A DNA stretch of 64,000 bases, taken from positions 9,709,001 to 9,773,000 of the forward strand of contig NZ_CP063373.1 of the NCBI RefSeq assembly GCF_015160855.1, written 5' to 3'. Origin of the DNA: Streptomyces ferrugineus. Lineage in GTDB: Bacteria; Actinomycetota; Actinomycetes; Streptomycetales; Streptomycetaceae. Below are positions 32,718-41,128 of this stretch, in pieces. Position 1 is the first letter of the stretch. Every line of letters starts with the position of its first letter. Position numbers and translations under genes: made by a program. Below the pieces are notes generated by a model. The model was not told the DNA's origin and did not search any database. It saw only the letters and a program-made list of their open reading frames with translations.

Positions 32718-33527
32718 GTGTACCGGTTTCTGCTGACGCCCCGTTGGTGGGGGATCAACGTCTTCGTACTGCTCGCCATCCCGTTCTGCGTGTTCATGGG
32801 GTCGTGGCAGCTGAGCCGGTTCGAGGCGCGGGTCGCGGACCATCGCGACGCCGGTGAGCAGGCCGAGGAGAACAAGCGCGAGGCGGCCCGTCCGCTCGCC
32901 GAGCTGCTGCCGGTGGACAAGGCGACGTCGGGCCGGCAGGCCACCGTGCGCGGGAGGTACGCCGAGCAGTTGCTGGTGCCGGACCGGGAGCTGGACGGCA
33001 AGCGGGGCTACTACGTCCTGACGCTGCTGCGCGCCGACGGCGGCAAGGCCCTGCCGGTGGTGCGGGGCTGGCTGCCGGGCGACCCCGACCGGGCCGACGC
33101 CCCCGCCGCACCCGACGGCGAGGTCACGGTCACCGGCGCGCTGCAGGCGTCCGAGGTGCCCGGGGAGAACGGCGTGCCCGCGCGCGGCGGCCTGCCGTCC
33201 GGTCAGACCGGGGCGATCAGCGCGGCGTCGCTGGTGAACCTGGTGCCCTACGAGCTCTACGACGCCTGGATCACCCTCGACAAGGCCGACTCCGGTATGA
33301 AGCCGGTCCCGGTGACCGCCGCCAATGACACCGGCCTGGACCTGAAGGCGTTCCAGAACCTCGGCTACACCGGTGAGTGGTTCGTCTTCGCGGGCTTCGT
33401 GGTCTTCATGTGGTTCCGCCTGCTGCGCCGCGAGGTGGAGTTCGTGCGGGACGCGCGGCTGGGCCTTGCGCCGGACGAGGATCAGGACCAGAACGAGGGG
33501 CGCGTCTCCAGCCCGTCCGGCGTCTGA
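32718..33527 (+). CDS. SURF1 family cytochrome oxidase assembly protein
   Basis: A 269-aa membrane protein with the SURF1 layout: an N-terminal helix (INVFVLLAIPFCVFMGSWQLSRF), an extracytoplasmic domain with GYYVLTLLRADGGKALPVVRGWLPGD and LVNLVPYELYDAWITL, and a C-terminal helix (WFVFAGFVVFMWFRLLRR). It assists haem a insertion during aa3-type oxidase assembly. The acidic tail is variable. GTG 32718 is the start. A hairpin terminator follows, shared with the convergent gene. Confidence 0.92.
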   Translation: MYRFLLTPRWWGINVFVLLAIPFCVFMGSWQLSRFEARVADHRDAGEQAEENKREAARPLAELLPVDKATSGRQATVRGRYAEQLLVPDRELDGKRGYYVLTLLRADGGKALPVVRGWLPGDPDRADAPAAPDGEVTVTGALQASEVPGENGVPARGGLPSGQTGAISAASLVNLVPYELYDAWITLDKADSGMKPVPVTAANDTGLDLKAFQNLGYTGEWFVFAGFVVFMWFRLLRREVEFVRDARLGLAPDEDQDQNEGRVSSPSGV

Positions 33528-33539
33528 GAGGGCCCGTCA

Positions 33540-33554
33540 CGGCCCGAAGGGCCG
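33540..33554. terminator. Hairpin between convergent SURF1 and membrane-protein genes
   Basis: CGGCCC-GAA-GGGCCG forms a 6-base perfect stem, 12 bases after the SURF1 stop. Convergent placement supports bidirectional use. Confidence 0.55.
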
Positions 33555-33580
33555 CCGGCGCCCAGCCTTACGTACGGCTA

Positions 33581-34729
33581 CTACGCCCCGTCCAGCACAC
33601 CCGTCCAGTAGATCGCCCCGGCGCACGCGTTGGACACCGTCACCGTGGCCGTCGGCGATCCCGCCTCCGGCGTGTTGGTGATCGTGACGCTGCCTTCGGC
33701 GGTGGTGTCCTCGCTCATGAGCTGGGTGGTGGTGCCGGTGCCCGTGTCGCCACCGGTGGAGGTGCCCTCGGTCCCGCTGGCGGTGTTGTCCGTCGGGGTC
33801 GGGTCGGCCGAGGGTTCGCCGCCTCCCGTGCCTCCGCCGCCGGTCGTGGGGTCGCCCGTGGTGGGGCAGGTCTCCGAGGGGACCCAGGCGAACCGCACCT
33901 CGTACGCGGCGCCCGGCTTGAGCAGCAGCGAGGTGAGCTCCTGGGACGGCGCGGGCAGACCGACCGCCGCGTCGCCGGAGACATGCCTGGCCTGGGTGAT
34001 CTTCGTGGCGTCGGCCGCCCCGCCGGTCACGAAACTCACCGTGCCGGGAGCGCTGACCGTGCAGTCGGCCTGAGAGACGTTGCTGAAGCGGAAGGTGCCG
34101 TACACGATGCCGTTGGCGTCGGGTGCGTCGGCGGTCCCGCCGGAGGTGCCGAGCTGTTCGGCGGTGCAGGCGGTGGCGCCGACCGCGGTGGTCGCCGAGG
34201 GGTCGGTGGGACTTCCGGAACCGGAGCCGGTGCCCTTGCCGGTGCCCTTGTCCTCCTCCTTGCCGCTCCCCTTGCCCTGGTTCTCGGTCTTGCCGGAGGA
34301 GCCGCCCGAGGTGCTCTGGCCGCCCTCGGTCTCCTTGGCCTGACCGGCGCCGCCCTGCGCCTGCTCGCCGTGGCCGGCGACGGACGAGTTGACCTCGGAG
34401 CCGGTGGAGTTGGACACGTGCACCAGGGCCGGGACGGCGGTGCCGACGAAGAGGGCCGCGGCCGCCATGCCGACGAGCGCCTGCCGCTTGCGCGCCCGCC
34501 GTGCGGGCACCGCCTGCCGCAGGTGGTCCAGCGTGCCGTCGCGCGGCTCGATCTCCTGGACCACGTCGCGCAGCAAGCGGCGCAGTGCCAGCTCGTCCGA
34601 GTCGAGCCCCTCGGGGCCCTGGTCGTCGGGGCCGTGGTTCACAGTTCCGTTCCCAGCGTGCGATTGCTTCGGATCTTGCTCGTCCGGGCGCCCTGCCGGA
34701 CCGCGCCGCGCGTCCCGGTCCCCGCTCAT
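33581..34729 (-). CDS. Anti-sigma-like membrane protein with Ser/Gly/Thr-rich exterior
   Basis: A 382-aa protein. A cytoplasmic N-terminus of about 85 residues (LALRRLLRDVVQEIEPRDGTLDHLRQAVPARRARKR) precedes one membrane helix (ALVGMAAAALFVGTAVPAL). A low-complexity Gly/Ser/Lys/Glu linker, an outside domain with paired cysteines (CTAEQ, DCTVS, TCPTT, NACAG), and a Gly/Thr/Pro-rich stretch near 300-345 follow. Its ATG overlaps the stop of the sigma-factor gene (ATGA), so it is likely the sigma factor's membrane partner. No zinc anti-sigma motif is present, so this is inferred from context. Confidence 0.7.
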   Translation of the reverse strand: MSGDRDARRGPAGRPDEQDPKQSHAGNGTVNHGPDDQGPEGLDSDELALRRLLRDVVQEIEPRDGTLDHLRQAVPARRARKRQALVGMAAAALFVGTAVPALVHVSNSTGSEVNSSVAGHGEQAQGGAGQAKETEGGQSTSGGSSGKTENQGKGSGKEEDKGTGKGTGSGSGSPTDPSATTAVGATACTAEQLGTSGGTADAPDANGIVYGTFRFSNVSQADCTVSAPGTVSFVTGGAADATKITQARHVSGDAAVGLPAPSQELTSLLLKPGAAYEVRFAWVPSETCPTTGDPTTGGGGTGGGEPSADPTPTDNTASGTEGTSTGGDTGTGTTTQLMSEDTTAEGSVTITNTPEAGSPTATVTVSNACAGAIYWTGVLDGA

Positions 34730-35406
34730 GCCGGCGCCTCCATGGCGACCCGCAGCGCCGCGATGCCGCGCGAGCCGTACGCCTTCACCGAGCCCAGCGA
34801 GATGCCGAGGGTCTCGGCGACCTGCGCCTCGGTCATGTCGGCGAAGTAGCGCAGCACCAGCACCTCGCGCTGGCGGCGCTGCAGGCCCTTCATCGCCTTG
34901 ATCAGGGAGTCCCGTTCGAGCTGGTCGTAGGCGCCCTCTTCCGCGCTCGCCATGTCGGGCATCGGCTTGGACAGCAGCTTCAGACCGAGTATGCGGCGGC
35001 GCAGGGCCGAGCGGGACAGGTTCACCACGGTCTGGCGGAGGTACGCCAGCGTCTTCTCCGGGTCGCGCACCCGCTTGCGCGCGGAGTGGACGCGGATGAA
35101 CGCCTCCTGGACGACGTCCTCACAGGAGGCGGTGTCGTCGAGGAGGAGGGCCGCGAGCCCCAGCAGCGAGCGGTAGTGGGCCCGGTAGGTCTCGGTGAGG
35201 TGGTCGACGGTCGTGCCGGCCGCCGCGGCGTTGTCGGCCTCGGCACCGTCACGCTGACTGGGTATGCGGGCGGGCCGCGCTGCGGGCATGGGCGCGATCA
35301 CCGGCATGCCGCCGGACGTGCCGGGCATGCCGGGTCGGACGGGCCGACGGGGCGGCCGTAGGGCCGTACCGCGGGTCGCCGCACTGAAGTCGAGAACCTC
35401 TGCCAC
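34726..35406 (-). CDS. SigE-family ECF RNA polymerase sigma factor
   Basis: A 226-aa sigma factor. A proline-rich N-terminal extension of about 65 residues precedes region 2 (YRSLLGLAALLLDDTASCEDVVQEAFIRVHSA, about 80-111) and region 4 (QREVLVLRYFADMTEAQVAETLGISLGSVKAYGSRGIAAL, about 180-219). This is the SigE-type ECF family common in actinobacteria. It is translationally coupled to the downstream membrane protein. In S. coelicolor a similar gene sits beside asd-ask (from memory). Confidence 0.92.
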   Translation of the reverse strand: MAEVLDFSAATRGTALRPPRRPVRPGMPGTSGGMPVIAPMPAARPARIPSQRDGAEADNAAAAGTTVDHLTETYRAHYRSLLGLAALLLDDTASCEDVVQEAFIRVHSARKRVRDPEKTLAYLRQTVVNLSRSALRRRILGLKLLSKPMPDMASAEEGAYDQLERDSLIKAMKGLQRRQREVLVLRYFADMTEAQVAETLGISLGSVKAYGSRGIAALRVAMEAPA

Positions 35407-35811
35407 GCCAGTTGGACACGCGTCCCCCCAGGAGGGTTGTACGTGCCGGACGTCACTTTTGCGCCACTCTCCGCAGCCGGCCCTCTCGCGCCAGGCAGCA
35501 CAGCCGACCGTGCGTCAAACGCCCACATGCCTACCCGCTCTTCCCCTATGTCCATGTATGAACGGGCGTCCCCACGCCCGGCTCATGGCGTCCCCACGCC
35601 AGAAAAACGCGTCTCACACCCATAAGGGCGACCGCAAAGACGCTCCCCGCTCTGCAAGCGGTTGCAGAGCGGGGAGGAAAATCTTCGGATGCCGACCTGT
35701 CCCGGTTCAAGAGGTCCGGACCATCGATCGGCTCACACTCTTCACACAGATCCTACAAACGATTCGGTCACGGCCCAGCGATTTACCCGGGCACACGGGC
35801 GCACCGAAACT
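35407..35811. other. Intergenic region between sigma gene and asd
   Basis: No gene was seen. It holds the upstream region of the sigma gene and two copies of GGCGTCCCCACGCC (35565-35578 and 35587-35600), each itself a small hairpin. The large terminator hairpin at 35643-35676 also lies here, with about 135 bases of AT-richer trailer behind asd. Confidence 0.5.
35643..35676 (-). terminator. Terminator of the ask-asd operon
   Basis: A perfect 15-base stem (left arm CTCCCCGCTCTGCAA) with a 4-base loop, followed on the minus strand by CGTCTTT. It is 136 bases downstream of asd and the strongest hairpin in the area. Confidence 0.75.
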
Positions 35812-36864
35812 TCACGAAAGTTCCGCCGCCACCAGCTCCGCGATCTGCGCGGTGTTGAGCGCCGCGCCCTTGCGCAGGTTGTCGCCGCAGACGAAGAGTT
35901 CGAGCGCCGTGGGATCGTCCAGCGCGCGCCGCACCCGGCCGACCCAGGTCGGATCGGTGCCCACCACATCGGCGGGCGTCGGGAACTCGCCCGCCTCCGG
36001 GTCGTCGTACAGGACGACCCCCGGAGCCGTGGCCAGGATCTCGCGCGCCTTGGCGACCGTGACCTCGCCCTCGAAGCGGGCGTGCACGGTCAGCGAGTGC
36101 CCGGTCAGCACCGGCACCCGCACACAGGTCACGGCGACCGGAAGCTGCGGCAGCCCGAGGATCTTGCGGGACTCGTCCCGCACCTTCATCTCCTCCGAGG
36201 ACCAGCCGTCCTCGCGCAGCGATCCGGCCCACGGCACGACGTTCAGCGCGACCGGCTCCGGGAACGGCCCGGTGTGGTCGCCGATGGCCCGCCGTACGTC
36301 ACCGGGGGTGGTCCCCAGGTCGGTGCCGGCGACCAGGGAGAGCTGCTGGCGCAGCGTCTCGACGCCGGCCCGCCCGGCCCCGCTCACCGCCTGGTAGGAG
36401 GACACCACCAGGGAGCGCAGCCCGAACTCGGCGTGCAGCGCGCCCAGCGCCACGATCATGGAGAGGGTCGTGCAGTTGGGGTTGGCGACGATTCCGCGCG
36501 GCCGCATCCGGACCGTGTGCGGGTTCACCTCGGGCACGACCAGGGGCACATCCGGGTCCATCCGGAAGGCGCCCGAATTGTCCACCACCACCGCGCCCTT
36601 GGCGGCGGCGATCGGCGCCCACTGGGCGGCCACCTCGTCCGGTACGTCGAACATCGCGACGTCGATCCCGGCGAAGGCGTCCTCGGTGAGGGCCACCACC
36701 TCGACCTCCTCGCCGCGCACGGCCAGCTTGCGGCCGGCCGAGCGCGGCGAGGCGATCAGACGGATCTCACCCCAGATGTCGGCGCGCTGGGACAGGATCT
36801 GGAGCATGACCGAGCCGACGGCCCCGGTCGCTCCCACGACCGCGAGCGTCGGTCGGTAGGTCAT
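35812..36864 (-). CDS. asd: Aspartate-semialdehyde dehydrogenase
   Basis: A 350-aa enzyme that reduces aspartyl phosphate to aspartate semialdehyde with NADPH, feeding lysine/DAP, threonine and methionine synthesis. [18 protein letters not shown] is the Rossmann motif. The active-site Cys is in [10 protein letters not shown] (about residue 130), preceded by [23 protein letters not shown] follows, with a catalytic-region His in the later part. Length is normal. Its ATG overlaps the ask stop (ATGA), so aspartokinase and Asd are made together. Confidence 0.97.
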   Translation of the reverse strand: MTYRPTLAVVGATGAVGSVMLQILSQRADIWGEIRLIASPRSAGRKLAVRGEEVEVVALTEDAFAGIDVAMFDVPDEVAAQWAPIAAAKGAVVVDNSGAFRMDPDVPLVVPEVNPHTVRMRPRGIVANPNCTTLSMIVALGALHAEFGLRSLVVSSYQAVSGAGRAGVETLRQQLSLVAGTDLGTTPGDVRRAIGDHTGPFPEPVALNVVPWAGSLREDGWSSEEMKVRDESRKILGLPQLPVAVTCVRVPVLTGHSLTVHARFEGEVTVAKAREILATAPGVVLYDDPEAGEFPTPADVVGTDPTWVGRVRRALDDPTALELFVCGDNLRKGAALNTAQIAELVAAELS

Positions 36865-38138
36865 CGCCCGGTGCCTCCGTACACCACGGCCTCGTCGCTG
36901 TCGGAGTCGAGTCCGAAGGCGGAGTGCACGGCGCGTACGGCCTCGTTGACGTCGTCGGCGCGGGTGACGACCGAGATACGGATCTCGGAGGTCGAGATCA
37001 GCTCGATGTTCACACCGGCGTCGGACAGCGCCTTGAAGAAGTCGGCCGTGACGCCCGGGTTGGTCTTCATGCCGGCGCCGACCAGGGAGATCTTGCCGAT
37101 CTGGTCGTCGTAGCGCAGCGAGTCGAAGCCGATGCCGCCCTTGTTCTTCTCCAGGGCGTCGATGGCCTTGCGGCCCTCGGACTTCGGCAGCGTGAAGGAG
37201 ATGTCCGTCAGGCCGGTGGACGCGGCGGACACGTTCTGCACGATCATGTCGATGTTGATCTCGGCGTCGGAGATCGCACGGAAGATCGCGGCGGCCTCGC
37301 CCGGCTTGTCCGGGACGCCGACGACCGTGACCTTGGCCTCGGAGGTGTCGTGCGCGACACCCGAGATGATGGCCTGCTCCACCTGCTTGTCCCCTTGCTC
37401 GATCGGCTCGCTGCTGACCCACGTGCCCCTCAGTCCACTGAAGCTGGACCGGACATGGATCGGGATGTTGTAACGACGGGCGTACTCCACACAGCGGTGG
37501 AGCAGCACCTTCGAGCCGGACGCGGCCAGCTCCAGCATGTCCTCGAAGGAGATCCAGTCGATCTTCTTCGCCTTCTTGACCACGCGCGGGTCGGCGGTGA
37601 ACACGCCGTCGACGTCGGTGTAGATCTCGCACACCTCGGCGTCGAGGGCGGCGGCCAGCGCGACAGCGGTGGTGTCGGAACCGCCACGCCCCAGCGTGGT
37701 GATGTCCTTGCTGTCCTGGCTCACCCCCTGGAACCCGGCGACGATCGCGATGTTGCCCTCGTCGACCGAGGTCCGGATCCGGCCCGGCGTGACGTCGATG
37801 ATCCGCGCTTTGTTGTGGACCGAGTCGGTGATGACACCTGCCTGCGAACCGGTGAACGACTGGGCGCTGTGGCCCAGGTTTTTGATCGCCATGGCCAGCA
37901 GGGCCATGGAGATCCGCTCTCCGGCGGTCAGCAGCATGTCGAGCTCGCGCCCGGCAGGCATCGGGGATACCTGCTCGGCGAGATCGATCAGCTCGTCCGT
38001 CGTGTCGCCCATCGCGGAAACCACGGCGACCACCTGGTGGCCGTTCTTCTTGGCTTCCACGATCCGCTTGGCGACGCGCTTGATGCCCTCGGCATCGGCT
38101 ACGGAGGAGCCTCCGTACTTCTGCACGACAAGGCCCAC
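36861..38138 (-). CDS. ask: Aspartate kinase
   Basis: A 425-aa enzyme phosphorylating aspartate in the first step of the aspartate pathway. KYGGSSVAD at the N-terminus is the catalytic signature; [16 protein letters not shown] and [13 protein letters not shown] build the active site. Residues about 265-425 hold two ACT domains for Lys/Thr feedback. GTG 38138 has GAGGAG upstream. In related actinobacteria an in-frame internal start yields a separate beta subunit; a GTG (VEQAIISGV) preceded by AAGGGGAC is a candidate here. Confidence 0.97.
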   Translation of the reverse strand: MGLVVQKYGGSSVADAEGIKRVAKRIVEAKKNGHQVVAVVSAMGDTTDELIDLAEQVSPMPAGRELDMLLTAGERISMALLAMAIKNLGHSAQSFTGSQAGVITDSVHNKARIIDVTPGRIRTSVDEGNIAIVAGFQGVSQDSKDITTLGRGGSDTTAVALAAALDAEVCEIYTDVDGVFTADPRVVKKAKKIDWISFEDMLELAASGSKVLLHRCVEYARRYNIPIHVRSSFSGLRGTWVSSEPIEQGDKQVEQAIISGVAHDTSEAKVTVVGVPDKPGEAAAIFRAISDAEINIDMIVQNVSAASTGLTDISFTLPKSEGRKAIDALEKNKGGIGFDSLRYDDQIGKISLVGAGMKTNPGVTADFFKALSDAGVNIELISTSEIRISVVTRADDVNEAVRAVHSAFGLDSDSDEAVVYGGTGR

Positions 38139-38240
38139 GTGCGCTCCTCGCTCAGTCCGTGTGTGTCGGCTCAGTCTATCGAGCGCCCGAAAACGACCTT
38201 GGGGTTCCCAGATGGTGAGATTCGAACGCTCCGGGATGGT

Positions 38241-38262
38241 CCCTGCCCGGTGCGGGGCAGGG
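38241..38262. promoter_or_regulatory. Leader hairpin in the ask/cyclodipeptide-synthase divergent region
   Basis: CCCTGCCC-N6-GGGCAGGG is a perfect 8-base stem, about 100 bases upstream of ask. It could be part of the ask 5' leader or an insulating hairpin. No leader peptide or known riboswitch motif was recognised. Confidence 0.35.
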
Positions 38263-38414
38263 CACTCCGGAAAGTGGGACAGGTCACTAGTGCGAGGTGC
38301 GGTCGCCATGAGCCCATTGACGCTCTCCGTAGTCGCACACTAACTTCGCGTCGTCGTCGCCACACCAGGGGCACAAGGCTCCATCGGGACTAGCGACGCG
38401 AAGGATTCCCTCCT

Positions 38415-39167
38415 TTGACGACTGCGACCGCTTCCGAGATCCAGCACGTCACACCGGCCGAAGCCGATACGGATTCCCCGGCCGGCCTCTTCGAGATCCA
38501 GCCCTTCACCCCGCACTGCGAGGTGATCCGCGCCGCCGGCGATCACGCCGTCATCGGCGTCTCCCCCGGCAACAGCTACTTCTCCGCCCGCCGCGTCATC
38601 GACCTCGCCCGCTGGGGCCTGACGCTCTTCGAGCGGGTGGACTTCGTCTACACCGATCTCTACGTGGCCGAGATGTACGCGGCGTCCGGCTATCCGCCCG
38701 AGGACGCGCGCCGCAAGGCGGTGAAGAACCTGCGCGGGGTACGGGCCAAGGTCCTCGGCGCCGTACGGTCCACGGACCCCGGCGGCACCCGGCTGCGCGC
38801 CCACGCCATGTCCGACTTCCACGGCAACGCGGCGTACCGCGAGATCCACGACCGGCTCCACGCCCGCCTCGCCACCGACGACGAGTTCCGTACGACCTGC
38901 GAGAAACTCGTCGACTCCTTCCTGGCCGGCCGGGCCGGACGGGCGAGCGCCGCCCAGCGCGAGGTCTGCCTGGCCTATGTCTGCGCCGAGGCGCCGCTCT
39001 TCCTGGACACCCCCGCCATCCTCGGCGTCCCCTCCTCCCTCAACTGCTACCACCAGCTGCTGCCGATGGCCGAGCTGCTCTACTCCCGCGGCGCCGGCCT
39101 GCGCGCCTCCCGCAACCAGGGACACGCCATCGTCACGCCGGCCGAGGGGACCACCGATGCTCACTGA
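38415..39167 (+). CDS. tRNA-dependent cyclodipeptide synthase (NYH type)
   Basis: A 250-aa enzyme that joins two aminoacyl-tRNA-derived residues into a diketopiperazine. The fold is class-I aaRS-like. Catalytic positions are intact: Ser and Asn in [10 protein letters not shown] (equivalent to AlbC S37 and N40), Tyr and Glu in [10 protein letters not shown] (Y178/E182), and Tyr-His in CYHQ (Y202/H203), placing it in the NYH subfamily. A basic patch ([14 protein letters not shown]) fits tRNA binding. It starts at TTG 38415 with GAAGGA upstream and overlaps the P450 gene by 11 bases. The amino acids used are unknown. Confidence 0.95.
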   Translation: MTTATASEIQHVTPAEADTDSPAGLFEIQPFTPHCEVIRAAGDHAVIGVSPGNSYFSARRVIDLARWGLTLFERVDFVYTDLYVAEMYAASGYPPEDARRKAVKNLRGVRAKVLGAVRSTDPGGTRLRAHAMSDFHGNAAYREIHDRLHARLATDDEFRTTCEKLVDSFLAGRAGRASAAQREVCLAYVCAEAPLFLDTPAILGVPSSLNCYHQLLPMAELLYSRGAGLRASRNQGHAIVTPAEGTTDAH

Positions 39168-40344
39168 GGACGTCATCGACTTCCCCTTCTCCTGGCGCGG
39201 CGACCGGCTCCCGGAGGAAGTGGAGGAGCTGCGCACCCATACGCCCGTGCGCCGCGTGCGCACCATCGCCGGGGACGAGGCCTGGCTGGTGTCGTCGTAC
39301 GACCTGTGCCGGCAGGTCCTGGAGGACCCCCGCTTCAGCCTCAAGGACACCTCCGCCCCCGGCGTGCCCCGCCAGTACGCGCTGACGATCCCGCCCGAGG
39401 TCGTCAACAACATGGGGAACATCACCGGCGCCGGGCTGCGCAAGGCCGTACTGAAGGCACTGAACCCGAAGAGCCCCGGCCTGGTGGAGTGGATGCGGCT
39501 GCACGCCGGTGAGCTCGTCGACGCCCTGATCGGCGAGGGCGCCCCGGCGGACCTTCGCGGCGGCTTCGCCGATCCGTACTCGGCGGGCATGCACTGCCGC
39601 ATCCTCGGCATCCCGCAGCGGGACGCGCCCCGGCTGATGCGCAGCCTGGACATCGCGTTCATGAACTCGGCCTGCCCGGTCACGGGCGCCCGGCTCAACT
39701 GGGACCGGGACATCGCCCATATGACGGAGCGGCTCGACGACCCGGCGACGACGGGCCTGATGGCCGAGCTGGCCGAGCTGCGCACGGACCCCGACTACGG
39801 TCACCTCACCGACGAGATGCTCGCGACGGTCGGGGTGACCATGTTCGGCGCCGGTGTCGTCTCCACCTCGGGCTTCCTGACCATGGCCCTGGTGTCGCTG
39901 ATCCAGCACCCGGAGCTGCGGGACGAGCTGGTCGCGCACCCCGGGAGGATCCCGGCCGCCGTCGACGAACTCCTGCGCGTCAACCTGTCCATCGGCGACG
40001 GCCTGCCGAGACTGGCGACGGAGGACGTACGGCTGGGAGACATGGACGTGAAGGCCGGCGAGCTGGTGCTGGTCCTCGTCGAGGGCGCGAACTTCGACCC
40101 GGCCGCCTTCCCCGACCCGCACACGGTCGACCTCGGCCGCGAGAACGCCACCGCCCATCTCTCCTTCGGCGGCGGCCGCCACTACTGCCCCGCCACCGCC
40201 CTCGGCCGCAGACACGCCGAGGTCGCTCTGGAGACCCTCCTGGAGCGGATGCCGAAGCTCCGGCTGGCGGTGCCGATCGAGCAGCTGGTGTGGCGGACGG
40301 GCTTCATGAAGCGGATCCCGGAGCGGCTGCCGATCATGTGGTAA
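39157..40344 (+). CDS. CYP121-like cytochrome P450, diketopiperazine-tailoring
   Basis: A 395-aa P450. The K-helix ExxR is in [21 protein letters not shown], and the haem ligand Cys is in [20 protein letters not shown]. The I-helix reads [13 protein letters not shown], lacking the usual acid-Thr pair as in CYP121. The C-terminus [20 protein letters not shown] closely resembles CYP121 (mycocyclosin synthase). Relative to CYP121 as I remember it, the positions of Gln385 and Arg386 are Met and Lys. It overlaps the cyclodipeptide synthase by 11 bases, so it very likely oxidises that product. Redox partners are not encoded here. Confidence 0.93.
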   Translation: MLTEDVIDFPFSWRGDRLPEEVEELRTHTPVRRVRTIAGDEAWLVSSYDLCRQVLEDPRFSLKDTSAPGVPRQYALTIPPEVVNNMGNITGAGLRKAVLKALNPKSPGLVEWMRLHAGELVDALIGEGAPADLRGGFADPYSAGMHCRILGIPQRDAPRLMRSLDIAFMNSACPVTGARLNWDRDIAHMTERLDDPATTGLMAELAELRTDPDYGHLTDEMLATVGVTMFGAGVVSTSGFLTMALVSLIQHPELRDELVAHPGRIPAAVDELLRVNLSIGDGLPRLATEDVRLGDMDVKAGELVLVLVEGANFDPAAFPDPHTVDLGRENATAHLSFGGGRHYCPATALGRRHAEVALETLLERMPKLRLAVPIEQLVWRTGFMKRIPERLPIMW

Positions 40345-40411
40345 GTGCGGTTTGCCCGCAGATCGCCTGCTCACAGGCTCGGCGGCCGGTCGTCTTTAAA
40401 GTTCAACCACT

Positions 40412-41128
40412 ATGGTTCGCCCTGTGCGGGTACTTCTGGTGGAAGACGACGAACCGGTCGCCGAGTCACTCCGGCGAGGACTGCTGCGCTACGGCTTCGA
40501 GGTGGCGTGGGTCACCACGGGTGCCGCGGCCCTGAGCCACAGCGACCCCTACGACGTCGTGCTCCTCGATCTCGGCCTGCCCGACGCCGACGGGCTCGAC
40601 GTCTGCAAGGCGCTGCGCGGGCGCGGCGATGTGCCGATCATCGTGATCAGCGCGCGCAGCGACGAGACGGACCGGGTGGTCGGGCTGGAGATCGGCGCGG
40701 ACGACTACGTCTCCAAGCCGTTCGGGGTGCGTGAGGTCATCGCGCGGATACGAGCCGTGATGCGCCGCGTGCAGCCCCGTACGCCCGCCGCCGAGACCGG
40801 CCCGGACCGCTACGGCGACCGCCTCACCATCGACCGCAAGGCGGCCCGCGTCCGCCTGGACGACGAGGAGGTGTCCCTCGCGCCCAAGGAGTACGACCTG
40901 CTGGCCTTCCTCACCGAGGAGCCCGGGGCGCTGATGTCGCGCGAGCAGATCATGGAGGCGGTCTGGGACGCCAACTGGTTCGGGCCGACCAAGACGCTGG
41001 ACGTGCATGTGGCGGCGCTGCGGCGCAAGCTCGCCGGGGCGATCGCGATCGAGGCGGTGCGGGGGGTCGGGTTCCGGCTGGAGATCGTGGGCGGCAACGG
41101 GGCCGACGGCGGTGGCGGCGCGTCATGA
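40412..41128 (+). CDS. OmpR/PhoB-family response regulator
   Basis: A 238-aa regulator. The receiver domain (residues about 5-118) has acidic DD in VEDDE, the phospho-acceptor Asp in VVLLDLGLP and the Lys in VSKPFG. The C-terminal winged helix has LAPKEYDLLAFLTEEPGALMSREQIMEAVW and a DVHVAALRRKL recognition region. The ribosome-binding site is weak, and the ATG follows an AT-rich stretch, so a short leader is likely. It overlaps the histidine kinase by 4 bases. Confidence 0.94.
   Translation: MVRPVRVLLVEDDEPVAESLRRGLLRYGFEVAWVTTGAAALSHSDPYDVVLLDLGLPDADGLDVCKALRGRGDVPIIVISARSDETDRVVGLEIGADDYVSKPFGVREVIARIRAVMRRVQPRTPAAETGPDRYGDRLTIDRKAARVRLDDEEVSLAPKEYDLLAFLTEEPGALMSREQIMEAVWDANWFGPTKTLDVHVAALRRKLAGAIAIEAVRGVGFRLEIVGGNGADGGGGAS

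Noticed and set aside
38205..38235. tRNA-like T-arm (GATTCGAAC) near the ask leader
   Set aside because: No acceptor stem, anticodon arm or CCA-adjacent pairing could be built around it.
38415..40344. Functional coupling of the cyclodipeptide pathway to ask-asd
   Set aside because: The operons are divergent with separate leaders, and aspartate-family amino acids are not obviously the substrates; proximity alone is not evidence.
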